DNA of 30,733 nucleotides from Berkiella_A sp964633725 (GTDB lineage Bacteria > Pseudomonadota > Gammaproteobacteria > Berkiellales > Berkiellaceae), in assembly GCA_964633725.1 (NCBI GenBank), contig CAZWHY010000041.1:1-30733 (forward strand), given 5' to 3'. Numbering within the stretch: the first letter of the stretch is position 1; every line of letters begins with the position of its first letter. Made by a program: the position numbers and the translations under genes. Below are positions 22,889-30,733 of this stretch, one piece after another. The notes below the pieces were generated by a model. That model was given only the letters and a program-made list of their open reading frames with translations, ran no database searches and was not told the DNA's origin.

Positions 22889-25370
22889 TTGGGTACTCCT
22901 CCTGAGCGACCTGCATAATCGCTTGCGCCAAATCTAATCCTTGCACTTGATATCGCATCACCCTCTCTACATGCTCACCCTTACTGGAATATAAAATTCT
23001 GGTAAATGGCTCAAAAACAACCCGAACCAAACTAGAACCGTTAGGTGTTCTAATTAAACATTCTTTATATTGCGGAGCACCCGAAATGCTTCTCAACAAT
23101 TGCTCTTCATATGGCGTGAGCTTTAAACGATCGTTTTGGGTGATATTAGCAATCGTTTCATCATTTTGAGCCATAATGATTTGGTGATCAGAGTTTTCAT
23201 AAATAGCAATGCCCATTTCATTACGAAAATAATCATTGATAGATTGGAATATGGTGACAAATGCAACCCCGTGCTTTGCACCCCTTCTGTAACCTGCCTC
23301 CATAAATTGTGCTGCATCTTTGCTGGAATGTAATAAGTCCCACGCCTCATCAATCACACACATTTTAGGGATATCTCTTGGCGAGCTAAAAAACTCTTCA
23401 CTAAATTGCAAAATAATAGACATCACGACAACGGTTTTTAAATCGGGCATATCTTTTAAAGGCTCTAAGTCCATGACACAAAGCTTTTCACCTAAATTAA
23501 TGGTGGCCTTGCCTTCAAAATATTTTGCGTATTGCCCGCCCTTGGTATATTTCTCAAACAGCAAACACAAATCCTGTGCCACAACATCTGCATCTTGGTT
23601 TAGATATTTCACGACGGTTGAAATGTTCGCCTCATTGCGCCTTTCCCGCCAAGCAGACTTTACCGCTGATTGAATCAACGCTTTTTCCTTATCTGTTGCA
23701 TCACCACCAGGGTGTGCCATTATGGATAGTATGGTTGTTATCTGAGAGATTGTTTTGTCAATTTCCTCTACATTTGAAAACGGGTTGATGCACACCCCTT
23801 CGGACATCTCAATATAGCTCCCACCAAATAACTCACAAAATTTCTTATACGATCCCCCCACATCAATCACCCGGGCAAATCCACCTCTTGATAACAAGTC
23901 TGCAATCATGTCTTGGATCATAAAACTCTTGCCCGAACGAGACTTTGCCGCAATCGCAATATTGAAGTTACCATCGGCGTTATCATGACTGTTAAAATTA
24001 AATAATTGACCCCTCCTTGAGAAATAAATCTGCCCTACCGATTTAGGGTTTCCTTTTGGATCTGATATCAAAGGCATCAAATTCACCGCATTGAAAGTCG
24101 TCATCGTGCGAAATCGTTCAAAGTAATTTAAATCTTCAAACAAACCAGATGTCATGGTAAACGGCAGGTTTGCGAGTAAGCCCGCGGATTGCAAGTATTT
24201 ATCTGTTGTTAGCTTAAAGCCATTGCTACTATATAAATCAATAGCCCGTATTTTGTCCTTTGCTGCGTTTTCTTTTTTAGAAAACAAAGAAACTGAAAAT
24301 GAAAGCTTACATAATCGCTCTGAGCCATTTAAATGTTCGCGCAACATCGTCCATTCTTGGTGCTTTTTACGAATAGATGGCATTATTTTAGCCAAAGGGC
24401 TATTCGCATTTTTCTCATTCATCATAAATTGACTTTGCGCCCTAGATTGACTGTCGGCCTTGCTCGCTGCCCTTAAATGGACATTTATCGTAAAAGGACA
24501 AGATAATTGTTGATGAGCGTCTAAAAGCTTGCCGATATTTTCACCCATTTGCCACAACGCATGCTTTTCGGGTAGGGTTTCTACATTTAAATGCTGTAAA
24601 TGATAGATACCATCTTCTGCATCTATTTCTATATGTTCCGGCAAAATTTCATAAGCCACATTTGAATTGGCCACCTGAGAACTAATTGAGTCATTTTCCC
24701 GATAAGGCACATGTGCCCAGTGAACACTTTGACTGGGGTTTAAAATCTCTCTGGTTATCGCTAAAAATGCCTCAATTGCTATTTCTTCTACTGCGGTTAC
24801 GCTAGATAGCGAGGTTTGCCACGCTTCTCTCAGTAAACATATTTCATCAAGCTGCATTTCAAGCCCATAATTTTTAATGGGTTGAGAGTAGTACAAATAA
24901 CAATGATAATCTCTGGCAAAAAATGAACTGTGCGCTGTGATAGACTGGTTAGCTTTACTTTCTATATACTCCGCTCTTTTTTTAGCCATCACTGTAGCAA
25001 TATCTGAGCCCAACCTTCTGCTGGCCACAAATCCCCTGGTAAAACCTCCAACCTTGTTGCTGGCAAAAAGCTGTATGTGAACATCGCCATCTTCTGGCAA
25101 TTTATCGTTGAGCATGGAGACTATACGTTGTATTTTTTCTTCATCTATACCCGACATAGGCAAAAGTTCTAAACCAAAGCCTATTGAATCACTATTAATA
25201 AATAGCTTTTTAATCGGATCGTATGCTTGATAGGTTAGTAAGCTCGCTATTGGTTTATGCTCAATAATATCTCTTAAATGCTTGATTCGCCTAGCGGTAC
25301 CCACGCCATAAGTTTTGCCGTTATCTAAATACTTGGCAATTAACTCACCCACTTGGTTAATAGAAATCAT
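22878..25370 (-). CDS. traC: TraC conjugation ATPase (VirB4 family)
   Basis: 830 aa (F TraC 876). It is the ATPase that drives pilus assembly and is required for channel function, located at the cytoplasmic side. Walker A is AAKSRSGKS (474-482), and Walker B is VIDEAWDLL with D674-E675. Further VirB4 features are RVIDVGGSYKKFCELFGG after Walker A, GGQYAKYFEG in the middle, and ATFQS-like VTIFQSINDY after Walker B. The N-terminal half is the TraC-specific domain. The start overlaps the traV stop as ATGA. Confidence 0.96.
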   Translation of the reverse strand: MISINQVGELIAKYLDNGKTYGVGTARRIKHLRDIIEHKPIASLLTYQAYDPIKKLFINSDSIGFGLELLPMSGIDEEKIQRIVSMLNDKLPEDGDVHIQLFASNKVGGFTRGFVASRRLGSDIATVMAKKRAEYIESKANQSITAHSSFFARDYHCYLYYSQPIKNYGLEMQLDEICLLREAWQTSLSSVTAVEEIAIEAFLAITREILNPSQSVHWAHVPYRENDSISSQVANSNVAYEILPEHIEIDAEDGIYHLQHLNVETLPEKHALWQMGENIGKLLDAHQQLSCPFTINVHLRAASKADSQSRAQSQFMMNEKNANSPLAKIMPSIRKKHQEWTMLREHLNGSERLCKLSFSVSLFSKKENAAKDKIRAIDLYSSNGFKLTTDKYLQSAGLLANLPFTMTSGLFEDLNYFERFRTMTTFNAVNLMPLISDPKGNPKSVGQIYFSRRGQLFNFNSHDNADGNFNIAIAAKSRSGKSFMIQDMIADLLSRGGFARVIDVGGSYKKFCELFGGSYIEMSEGVCINPFSNVEEIDKTISQITTILSIMAHPGGDATDKEKALIQSAVKSAWRERRNEANISTVVKYLNQDADVVAQDLCLLFEKYTKGGQYAKYFEGKATINLGEKLCVMDLEPLKDMPDLKTVVVMSIILQFSEEFFSSPRDIPKMCVIDEAWDLLHSSKDAAQFMEAGYRRGAKHGVAFVTIFQSINDYFRNEMGIAIYENSDHQIIMAQNDETIANITQNDRLKLTPYEEQLLRSISGAPQYKECLIRTPNGSSLVRVVFEPFTRILYSSKGEHVERVMRYQVQGLDLAQAIMQVAQEEYPNEC

Positions 25371-25738
25371 GATGAAGCGCCCTCAATTGACCGAACAGGA
25401 TTGCCTTGCCAAAAACCTTTATCCACTACGCTATAGATTTCATTGTCTTGGTGGTAGTTGTCATGACTGTCAATAAATGGCGCGAACCATACTTTTAGTA
25501 CATTTTCAGAAATTCTGCTGGGCGCTTGTAACGAAAGTGTATTTCGATTTGAAATAGCAATTCTTTTACTGCTATGGCCATAGTTGTCAGCAAACATACC
25601 TTGACTCGCCATCCTGTCCACCTCTTTCATTGATTTACAAGACACGCCGCTGCCCGCGGGACAATCAAACTGCCCATTCATTTGAGCACACCCAGTTAAT
25701 AGCACCACACTCATTAAAATAATTAACTTTATTCTCAT
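25367..25738 (-). CDS. traV: TraV outer-membrane lipoprotein
   Basis: 123 aa. The signal peptide ends in the lipobox LTGC with the lipid cysteine at C17. The segment FDCPAGSGVSCKSMKEVDRM has the two conserved cysteines of TraV. With TraK and TraB it forms the core complex that spans the envelope, TraV anchoring it to the outer membrane. It is shorter than F TraV (171), mainly in the C-terminal part. ATG 25738 overlaps the traB stop. Confidence 0.93.
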   Translation of the reverse strand: MRIKLIILMSVVLLTGCAQMNGQFDCPAGSGVSCKSMKEVDRMASQGMFADNYGHSSKRIAISNRNTLSLQAPSRISENVLKVWFAPFIDSHDNYHQDNEIYSVVDKGFWQGNPVRSIEGASS

Positions 25739-27126
25739 CTTGCATCTCCACTAAAGCTACCTAATACATCTAAAGCCTGTTTGTGTGCTGTTGAAATAGA
25801 CTCATTTGTCACACCATTATTTTGTTTGGTTGTACTAGGGTTTTTGAATGTAGATTTATTTGTAGAGACCGTATAATCAGCCTCATCTATAGAAAACCCT
25901 TTTTGTATAACCACATCAACCTTAACGCCCGCTGGAACCTGTACAATAGGCTGTAACTTCTCTGCACGCTTAATATAATAATCCGCTAGCTTATCTAAGC
26001 TTTTGTTTGCGCCTTGTGCTGCCCCATAGCCAAAGATTTGCCCAGGATTAACCGTTGAGGTTGAACCAAGCGGGGATATAGATTTGGTAACAAAACTATC
26101 GCTGATTCCAGAACCAATGCCTGATAGCGCCCCTGCAACAAAGGCTCTTTGCACTAGCTTGCCTTCTGGATAAACAACCCGCCCTCTTACATCCTCTCTA
26201 CCATCAGCGCCATATATTATTCCTACAATATCTTTTTCAAAAACATTGCCTTGACTGTTAATACAACTCAAACGCTCTCCTCGCATCACCACTCTTTCTG
26301 ATGAGGCATTTCCCCAAGCTGATGCCAGTAATACACAGTTTTTCATCGAGGCTTTAAAACCATTGGGCATTATGCCATCTTCAATCAGCCTGATTGTGAC
26401 CACCCTGGTTTCATTATTTCCATACACCTCGGTGTGCGCATCAATTCCACCCAAAAGAACGCCTTTTATGTGAGTCCCCGCGGCAACGTAATTTTTAGCG
26501 CTTTGCTTAATATTGTGCCCCAATGAACCACCCTCTAAATCAACACTTATAATTTCCAGCTCATCATTAGGTGGAATGTTATAAAGTGCATTTTGAGAAT
26601 AATCTTGTTGTTGAGGCGCACCATATAGATAGTCCATATGTTTGGTTTTTCCCATTTCATGAGCAGGTGGTAGTACGTTGTGATTATTGTGCTCTGTCCC
26701 ATGCGGCATATCTTGCGCTATCGTATAATTATTTTGCACCACATCTACAGTGTTATCTTTAGCATCTTGGAGTTGTGTTTTTAGCTTAGCCAGCTCTTCA
26801 TGGATATCTTGGTTGTCCTCTTTGAGCTTAGAAAAAGCATCTTTTACCGCCAAATTTTTACGGTCAAGCTCTTCTTTTTGTTTTTGAAATGTTTCCGCTT
26901 GTTCTTGTATTTTTCGATGTAACTGACCTGATAAATGTTTTTTTACATCTGCATGCTGGGTGCTTGAAGCCATTTCTAACTTATCTTGTAGCATAGGCGC
27001 TTTATGGCTCTTCTTACCATCAAGAACACAAAAGATGACACCCAGTATCACGGCAATTCCAATCATGCCAAATATTAGCCAATCTTGTTTTTCTCTTGTC
27101 TTAACATATTGCTTGATACTATCCAT
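25735..27126 (-). CDS. traB: TraB core-complex protein (VirB10-like)
   Basis: 463 aa (F TraB 475). One membrane helix at about 17-35, then a coiled coil from about 55 to 125, a linker rich in Asn, His, Pro and Gln (about 130-185), and the beta-rich VirB10-type domain (about 185-420: AAGTHIKGVLLGGIDAHT, RGERLSCINSQG, AFVAGALSGIGSGISDS). It spans the periplasm between the inner membrane and the TraK/TraV outer-membrane ring. The ATG overlaps the traK stop by eight bases. Confidence 0.95.
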   Translation of the reverse strand: MDSIKQYVKTREKQDWLIFGMIGIAVILGVIFCVLDGKKSHKAPMLQDKLEMASSTQHADVKKHLSGQLHRKIQEQAETFQKQKEELDRKNLAVKDAFSKLKEDNQDIHEELAKLKTQLQDAKDNTVDVVQNNYTIAQDMPHGTEHNNHNVLPPAHEMGKTKHMDYLYGAPQQQDYSQNALYNIPPNDELEIISVDLEGGSLGHNIKQSAKNYVAAGTHIKGVLLGGIDAHTEVYGNNETRVVTIRLIEDGIMPNGFKASMKNCVLLASAWGNASSERVVMRGERLSCINSQGNVFEKDIVGIIYGADGREDVRGRVVYPEGKLVQRAFVAGALSGIGSGISDSFVTKSISPLGSTSTVNPGQIFGYGAAQGANKSLDKLADYYIKRAEKLQPIVQVPAGVKVDVVIQKGFSIDEADYTVSTNKSTFKNPSTTKQNNGVTNESISTAHKQALDVLGSFSGDAR

Positions 27127-27814
27127 TAGCTAGCACCCTAAAAACCGTGATTTTTTCGTTATAGCCCATCACATTACGACTAAGTGCAATAGCCATCACG
27201 CCGGATGTATAAAATTGCTTTTCGCTTAGTTTTCTCTTATTAAGTCCTTTATATACGTACTCTAATATCTCGCCCTTTAGATTTTCGCCCTGGTAAATAG
27301 ACAAAACACTCAAATTACCCTCTAAAAATTCAACGGCTTTTTCATTGACATAAACACGTTTATAATCCTCTGGAAAAGTGTTATTGGCCATATGTTTCAT
27401 CAAAGCAACAACTGTTTCTGTATAAGGAGAGCGTTGTTCAAATACCCCGCCCCCTTCATGTCCAATTGATTCAGGAACCAAAATAACGTCCTGGGAGGGA
27501 ATGGCAACGGGCACGACCATCAGGGTATATCTTTTGCCTTTTTCCGTAAAAACCACCACTGAAAACGGCTCATTTGAAACTGTGTTAGTGGGCTTTAAGG
27601 TCAAAACGCCTAATTTAGAGTCTAAAGAACTGACCAAAGCCCCCTTCACTGCACTGAACTTTTCAATTCTGTCATTTTTGATGGATACGATATTTGGATC
27701 TTTAGTTGAAAGATTAACTGTTACTGTTTCACTATCTGTCACGCTTTTTCGAATAGAAGCTTGGGACGACAAGGCTACACAGAACAAAGTTAATAATATA
27801 AATAATCTATACAC
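27119..27814 (-). CDS. traK: TraK core-complex protein (VirB9/secretin-like)
   Basis: The open frame reaches 27829, but a GTG at 27814 is preferred: it has GAGG six bases upstream and gives a proper signal peptide (VYRLFILLTLFCVALSSQA), for 231 aa; F TraK is 242. The mature protein is beta-rich and periplasmic, forming with TraV and TraB the outer-membrane core complex. The order traE-traK-traB is as in F. The gene begins inside the end of traE. Confidence 0.92.
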   Translation of the reverse strand: MYRLFILLTLFCVALSSQASIRKSVTDSETVTVNLSTKDPNIVSIKNDRIEKFSAVKGALVSSLDSKLGVLTLKPTNTVSNEPFSVVVFTEKGKRYTLMVVPVAIPSQDVILVPESIGHEGGGVFEQRSPYTETVVALMKHMANNTFPEDYKRVYVNEKAVEFLEGNLSVLSIYQGENLKGEILEYVYKGLNKRKLSEKQFYTSGVMAIALSRNVMGYNEKITVFRVLANG

Positions 27815-28370
27815 GTGCCACCTCAGCAAAACTTTTCAACAACAGCTTATTATTTGTATATTCAAATTCTAAGTCATAGGCCACTTTGACAGACTCGTGT
27901 AAGTTATCTCCTATGTAAACCTTAAGAAGTCCTGTGGAACGAGCCTTACACCCTTTAATGTCAATTACCTTGGTATCCTTGGGGTAGTACACAGTGCTAA
28001 TCTCTCCATTAATTATTTTTTCTTGCTCTTTGACCATTTCAGACTTGAATGTGCTATATATTTTGTTTGAAATATAAGGCAATAATGCGTTTTGCTTTTT
28101 TGCGACTGTTTCAGGCGTAACATTTAATCTTAAATTCGTAATAAAGTCTGTCCATTGCAAAAGATATGAATGACTAACACCCGCTGAGTTGACCATCACC
28201 TCTTCGTATAATCCTGCTGGTACAATTACAGTAGTTTGTGAATTAGTTGTACGTTGTATAATAAGTAGAGAAAGCAAAAGCATTGCAGACAAAAAAGCAT
28301 TGAAACAAAGTGAGTAATTTCTTTGCAACTTCATTGTTTGTACGTTTTTTGTCCACTCGCTTAAGTTCAT
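27807..28370 (-). CDS. traE: TraE inner-membrane channel component (VirB8-like)
   Basis: 187 aa (F TraE 188). A short cytoplasmic N-terminus, one membrane helix at about 21-39, and a periplasmic domain that follows TraE (LSWTDFITNLRLN-like QWTDFITNLRLNVTP; YPKDTKVIDIKG near 133). AAAGGA lies upstream, four bases after the traL stop. It is part of the inner-membrane platform. Confidence 0.95.
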   Translation of the reverse strand: MNLSEWTKNVQTMKLQRNYSLCFNAFLSAMLLLSLLIIQRTTNSQTTVIVPAGLYEEVMVNSAGVSHSYLLQWTDFITNLRLNVTPETVAKKQNALLPYISNKIYSTFKSEMVKEQEKIINGEISTVYYPKDTKVIDIKGCKARSTGLLKVYIGDNLHESVKVAYDLEFEYTNNKLLLKSFAEVARV

Positions 28371-28374
28371 TTTT

Positions 28375-28677
28375 CTATCCTTTTAATTTTCTATTTGCAC
28401 TACTAGACATAAATTTCACCTTTAAACCAATCCCTCCTCCTATGCCATACATCCAATAAACAATTCGCTTCATATAAGCAGATGCTTCCCTCCTTTTATA
28501 TTTAATATAAGCCCAATACGCTATTACGCCTGATGCTATTCCTATTACCTCGTTCACAAATACACAGACTAAAACAAGTGGTACAAATGTGACTAAAAAC
28601 TCATCTACAGTGAATATTATTAGCCGAAACGGTTCATCAAGATATTTTGGAATATAATACTTTCCTGTATCCGTCAT
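28375..28677 (-). CDS. traL: TraL inner-membrane channel component (VirB3-like)
   Basis: 100 aa (F TraL 91). It has the family start YIPKYLDEPFRL, then DEFL, and two membrane helices at about 26-40 and 43-58 (VTFVPLVLVCVFVNEVIG; ASGVIAYWAYIKYK). The ATG overlaps the traA stop (GCATGACG). It works with TraC and TraE at the base of the channel. Confidence 0.95.
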   Translation of the reverse strand: MTDTGKYYIPKYLDEPFRLIIFTVDEFLVTFVPLVLVCVFVNEVIGIASGVIAYWAYIKYKRREASAYMKRIVYWMYGIGGGIGLKVKFMSSSANRKLKG

Positions 28678-28943
28678 GCAACAACAGAGCCCATAACAAA
28701 GTTAAAAAATATAGCCAATATACCCACCCCAGCAAAGGCTGTGATATTTCTACTCTTTATATATACGATAGAGGCCATAAATAGCTCAACAATATAGACA
28801 ATGTATTTCCCCGCGCCATTTACAGTTTCCTTGATATCAGGCAGCAAGCCTGCAAACACATCTTTGCCCTCATCTGCACCAGCTGCAGCCACAAAAAGCA
28901 TGCAACAAACCAAAACTCCCGCATTTATCAATCTCTTGTTCAT
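28674..28943 (-). CDS. traA: TraA pilin precursor
   Basis: 89 aa, shorter than F propilin (121) because the leader is a normal-length signal peptide. Cleavage after AGA-23 would give a mature pilin of about 66 residues (F: 70). Two hydrophobic helices (about 45-62 and 68-88) are joined by a basic turn (KSRN), the standard fold of F-type pilins. AAGGG precedes the ATG, 13 bp after the regulator gene. No traQ (pilin chaperone) or traX (N-acetylase) is present in the window. Confidence 0.92.
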   Translation of the reverse strand: MNKRLINAGVLVCCMLFVAAAGADEGKDVFAGLLPDIKETVNGAGKYIVYIVELFMASIVYIKSRNITAFAGVGILAIFFNFVMGSVVA

Positions 28944-28956
28944 TTTCGCCCTTATA

Positions 28957-29157
28957 CTAGCTGTAGTTGCAAATAGTTGTGTTCGTTTCTTGTTCGTAGA
29001 CTTTTCGAATTGCCTCGGCTGTGAAAATCCTGCAATTTTCTATCTTTCCCCTTCTAAGGCGGCTTATGGTTGCAACAGAAACGCCAGATTTTTTTGATAT
29101 CTTTTCATCTTGAACCCCTATAATTGCCAATCTTTTTAGCATTTCATTTAGTTTCAC
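28957..29157 (-). CDS. Small XRE-type HTH regulator at the head of the tra operon
   Basis: 66 aa starting at GTG 29157, with a strong AAGGAG nine bases upstream; an ATG five codons later is less well placed. The helix-turn-helix is visible in KISKKSGVSVATISRLRRGK (about 19-38), as in Cro/C1-type repressors but very short. It is 13 bp from traA and so the first gene of the tra operon, in the place where F has traM, traJ and traY. Operator-like repeats lie directly upstream, which suggests autoregulation of the operon. It resembles the 69 aa protein at 29675-29884. Confidence 0.8.
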   Translation of the reverse strand: MKLNEMLKRLAIIGVQDEKISKKSGVSVATISRLRRGKIENCRIFTAEAIRKVYEQETNTTICNYS

Positions 29158-29445
29158 TTCGCCCGTCTCCTTGCTTGCATGCTTATACTATCGCCGAACC
29201 TAAGGTTTAAAACAATGGCATTTAGACAACATTTTAGCCATTTTAGACAACATTTTTTTAGGCTTAGACAACATTTTGTAAAGCCTATTGTGTTTCATGG
29301 TAAAAACATGTAGGCACGTATTTTTGATAAAGGGTATAGATGATTGAAGTTTGATCAGACAAGGCGTGTGCAACAAGTTACGGCAATAGGTAATTTGCTA
29401 AAATATACAATTAAGAATTATGTTTGGGTGGATTGGTGGCTAAAG
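29158..29445. promoter_or_regulatory. Regulatory gap upstream of the tra operon
   Basis: A 288 bp non-coding stretch. On the minus strand TTGTTT, a 17-bp spacer and GATAGT, or the shifted box TATAAG, could form the tra promoter 20-60 bases before the GTG at 29157. AACCTAAGGTT (29197-29207), an 11-bp inverted repeat about a central A, lies inside this promoter and is a candidate operator. Three direct repeats follow at 29222-29277. From 29285 to 29445 I see no gene and no clear terminator for the upstream genes, only AT-rich sequence with a GT-rich patch at 29426-29439. Confidence 0.5.
29222..29284 (+). repeat. Three 14-bp direct repeats, 21-bp period
   Basis: TTAGACAACATTTT occurs at 29222-29235, 29243-29256 and 29264-29277, identical in all 14 bases, with seven variable bases between copies. 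The period is exactly 21 bp, two DNA turns, so bound proteins would lie on one face. A fourth copy (13 bases) overlaps the -35 box of the 66 aa gene at 2932-2944. Upstream of the tra promoter they could bind an activator, or a repressor with cooperative sites. Three iterons of a replication origin are the alternative, but no Rep protein is recognisable nearby. Confidence 0.8.
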
Positions 29446-29673
29446 TTAGTGTCTATATCTTTGTTTTAACTTCTTCAACCAATAATAACCATAAATGAGA
29501 TCTTTGTTATTGAAGTCAAAATCATTCGACCAGGCAAAAAGCAAACCAAAGAACATGCCTCTTAGCATTACCTTCGCCGTTAGCCATTGTCCATCAAACA
29601 CACAGCTACCAAAGCCCCAGCATGCAATCCAGAGTATGCACCAAGACAAAATAGAATATATTTTTGTAGCCAT
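29446..29673 (-). CDS. Small membrane protein, unknown function
   Basis: 75 aa; the ATG lies one base after the stop of the HTH gene, with AGG seven bases upstream. One or two hydrophobic segments are visible (SILSWCILWIACWGFGSCVF, about 7-26, and MLRGMFFGLLFAW, about 36-48), with a basic C-terminus (KKLKQRYRH). Last gene of the three-gene operon ahead of tra. No family is recognised. Close coupling and a hydrophobic profile in frame support a real gene, but a short AT-rich frame of this size can be chance. Confidence 0.6.
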   Translation of the reverse strand: MATKIYSILSWCILWIACWGFGSCVFDGQWLTAKVMLRGMFFGLLFAWSNDFDFNNKDLIYGYYWLKKLKQRYRH

Positions 29674-29674
29674 T

Positions 29675-29884
29675 TTAACCTGCCATTCTCAAAGATAAAT
29701 ATAGCATGATAAGCTGGTGGTGCAACCTGGGTCTAAGGTGTCTAATTCTACCTGACTGCACGCTTGCAATGGTTGAGCGATTCACCTTTAGGCATCTTGC
29801 AATATCTATAGCTTTTACCCCACATCTAATGCAGCCTAGAACAATATCATGATCGGATTTGGGTATTCCTTTACTCTCACTCAT
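29675..29884 (-). CDS. Small HTH DNA-binding protein
   Basis: 69 aa. AAGGAG lies six bases before the ATG. A helix-turn-helix is seen in AIDIARCLKVNRSTIASVQS (about 25-44), followed by a basic stretch with RIRHLRPRLHH. Size and layout match the 66 aa regulator at 28957-29157 (DIARCLKVNRSTIASVQSGR against KISKKSGVSVATISRLRRGK), so the two may be paralogues. It could control the tra promoter or its own operon. The gene lies 16 bp after the 219 aa gene and one base before the membrane protein. Confidence 0.75.
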   Translation of the reverse strand: MSESKGIPKSDHDIVLGCIRCGVKAIDIARCLKVNRSTIASVQSGRIRHLRPRLHHQLIMLYLSLRMAG

Positions 29885-29900
29885 GCGTATCTCCTTATTT

Positions 29901-30560
29901 CTACAAAGCTAATTGAATATACATAGATTTTGCTTGCTCAATCTCTAGCGCCTTGATTTTTTCAGCCCTTTTTTCTCTGAGTAAAATTTCTTTTTCATTA
30001 AATCGACTGGGCGTAGTCCAACGACCACTTATGCATAGGTTGATGGCTATCTTGTATTGCTCTAGCTGAGTTTTATTTTTTCTGTTCCATGAGCACACAT
30101 GAAATTTAACCTCATCTAATAGCTGCTCTAGCGGTTTGCTCATCACGTTTTGATAAAATTCACAAGATTTGTATTTTTGAGGAATTTCCTTTTCAGCCAG
30201 ACGCAAAATATTAGCTTCAATCATAAACATTTGACCGCCAGCTGATATTTTCACCAAATCCTTTGGTTTTGGCGTTAAGAGCTTTGCCCCATCCTCACTG
30301 GGGTTAGAATGTTGTTTTGAGCTGATAGAATCTACATCTTTACTTGGCTCTCCAGGCACGTCATCAATTTGCTTTAAGAGCTCACTGCAAATGACTTCTT
30401 GCTCATCAGATGTGAACTTTGACAATGCTATTGTGTGCGCCCTATTTGGTGATTTTTTCAACTGTGATTGAGATTGTAAAATTTCTCTTTTCAAAAAATT
30501 AAAATTTTCAAGTAACGCGTCAGCGCAATTTAGTTGGTTTTCTTTGTTTGCACCAAACAC
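29901..30560 (-). CDS. Hypothetical protein, N-terminus uncertain
   Basis: 219 aa from a GTG at 30560, with AAGG eight bases upstream. The frame stays open through the AT-rich DNA to the G-tract, so the gene may begin further right, outside reliable sequence. Against this, two TATAAT boxes (30603-30608 and 30622-30627, minus strand) fit a promoter just before the GTG. The N-terminal half is polar and low in order (about 30-95, rich in Ser, Lys, Pro). The C-terminal half is helical and basic, with SGRWTTPSRFN near 177-187 and a final Lys/Glu-rich helix. No family is recognised; a DNA-replication or regulatory role for a plasmid protein of this shape would be a guess. Confidence 0.7.
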   Translation of the reverse strand: MFGANKENQLNCADALLENFNFLKREILQSQSQLKKSPNRAHTIALSKFTSDEQEVICSELLKQIDDVPGEPSKDVDSISSKQHSNPSEDGAKLLTPKPKDLVKISAGGQMFMIEANILRLAEKEIPQKYKSCEFYQNVMSKPLEQLLDEVKFHVCSWNRKNKTQLEQYKIAINLCISGRWTTPSRFNEKEILLREKRAEKIKALEIEQAKSMYIQLAL

Positions 30561-30652
30561 GCTCTGACCTTCTTCGCCAGATAAATTATTTATTTTATTT
30601 TTATTATATTTATTAATATTTATTATAAGGGGTTGCTGGCTGGCATCGGCGC

Positions 30653-30733
<81 letters not shown>

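Noticed and set aside
29222..29284. CRISPR-like array
   Set aside because: Only three 14-bp repeats with 7-bp gaps and no cas genes; repeat and spacer lengths are far too short.
29426..29439. GT-rich GGGTGGATTGGTGG as a nic site
   Set aside because: It only loosely resembles the F site and has no adjacent inverted repeat. The candidate at 2946-2975 is better.

Overview
The window is AT-rich bacterial DNA dominated by a nearly complete F-type (MPF-F, type IV secretion) conjugation region. The gene set (TraA pilin, TraT lipoprotein, MOBF TraI relaxase) and the order closely follow the F plasmid, so a conjugative plasmid or integrative conjugative element of a low-GC gammaproteobacterium is the best reading; the sequence alone does not give the genus. 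No replication, partition, integrase or resistance gene is recognisable, so plasmid versus ICE stays open.

Layout. Almost all genes are on the minus strand, so they are read here from right to left. The right end (30653-30733) is a G homopolymer that looks like a sequencing artefact at a contig end. Next to it is a three-gene operon: an unknown 219 aa protein, a mini-HTH protein and a small membrane protein (30560-29446). A 288 bp regulatory gap follows, carrying three 14-bp direct repeats at exact 21-bp period. Then the tra operon begins: a 66 aa HTH regulator, then traA-L-E-K-B-V-C-trbI-traW-U-trbC-traN-F-trbB, an unknown periplasmic protein, traH-G, traT-D-I, and an RHH DNA-binding protein (29157-3631). 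Nearly all junctions are stop/start overlaps or gaps of a few bases, so translation is probably coupled. The one break is between traG and traT, where F carries traS. Here a four-helix membrane protein gene lies on the opposite strand with its own promoter-like sequence, probably a surface-exclusion gene.

Behind the last tra gene is a 717 bp non-coding region (2914-3630) dense in inverted repeats. It includes a perfect 18-bp palindrome and a hairpin followed by a TGGGGTGT sequence resembling the F nic site, so it is the best oriT candidate. It also holds a promoter for a 66 aa protein; a fourth copy of the 14-bp repeat overlaps the -35 box, linking the two ends of the tra region in one putative regulon. 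The left end (1-2386) is an accessory three-gene operon of unknown function; two of its proteins contain internal duplications, and the third runs off the left edge.

How the genes fit together. TraA is the pilin. TraL, E, K, B, V and C form the envelope-spanning channel, with TraC as its ATPase. TraW, U, H, F, N, G, TrbC, TrbI and TrbB do pilus assembly, disulfide chemistry and mating-pair stabilisation. TraD couples the channel to TraI, a relaxase-helicase carrying a C-terminal Toprim (primase-type) domain. TraT and the TraS-like protein would block redundant mating. F regulators TraJ, TraM and TraY, and accessory TraQ and TraX, are absent; small HTH and RHH proteins with repeat operators appear to take the control role.
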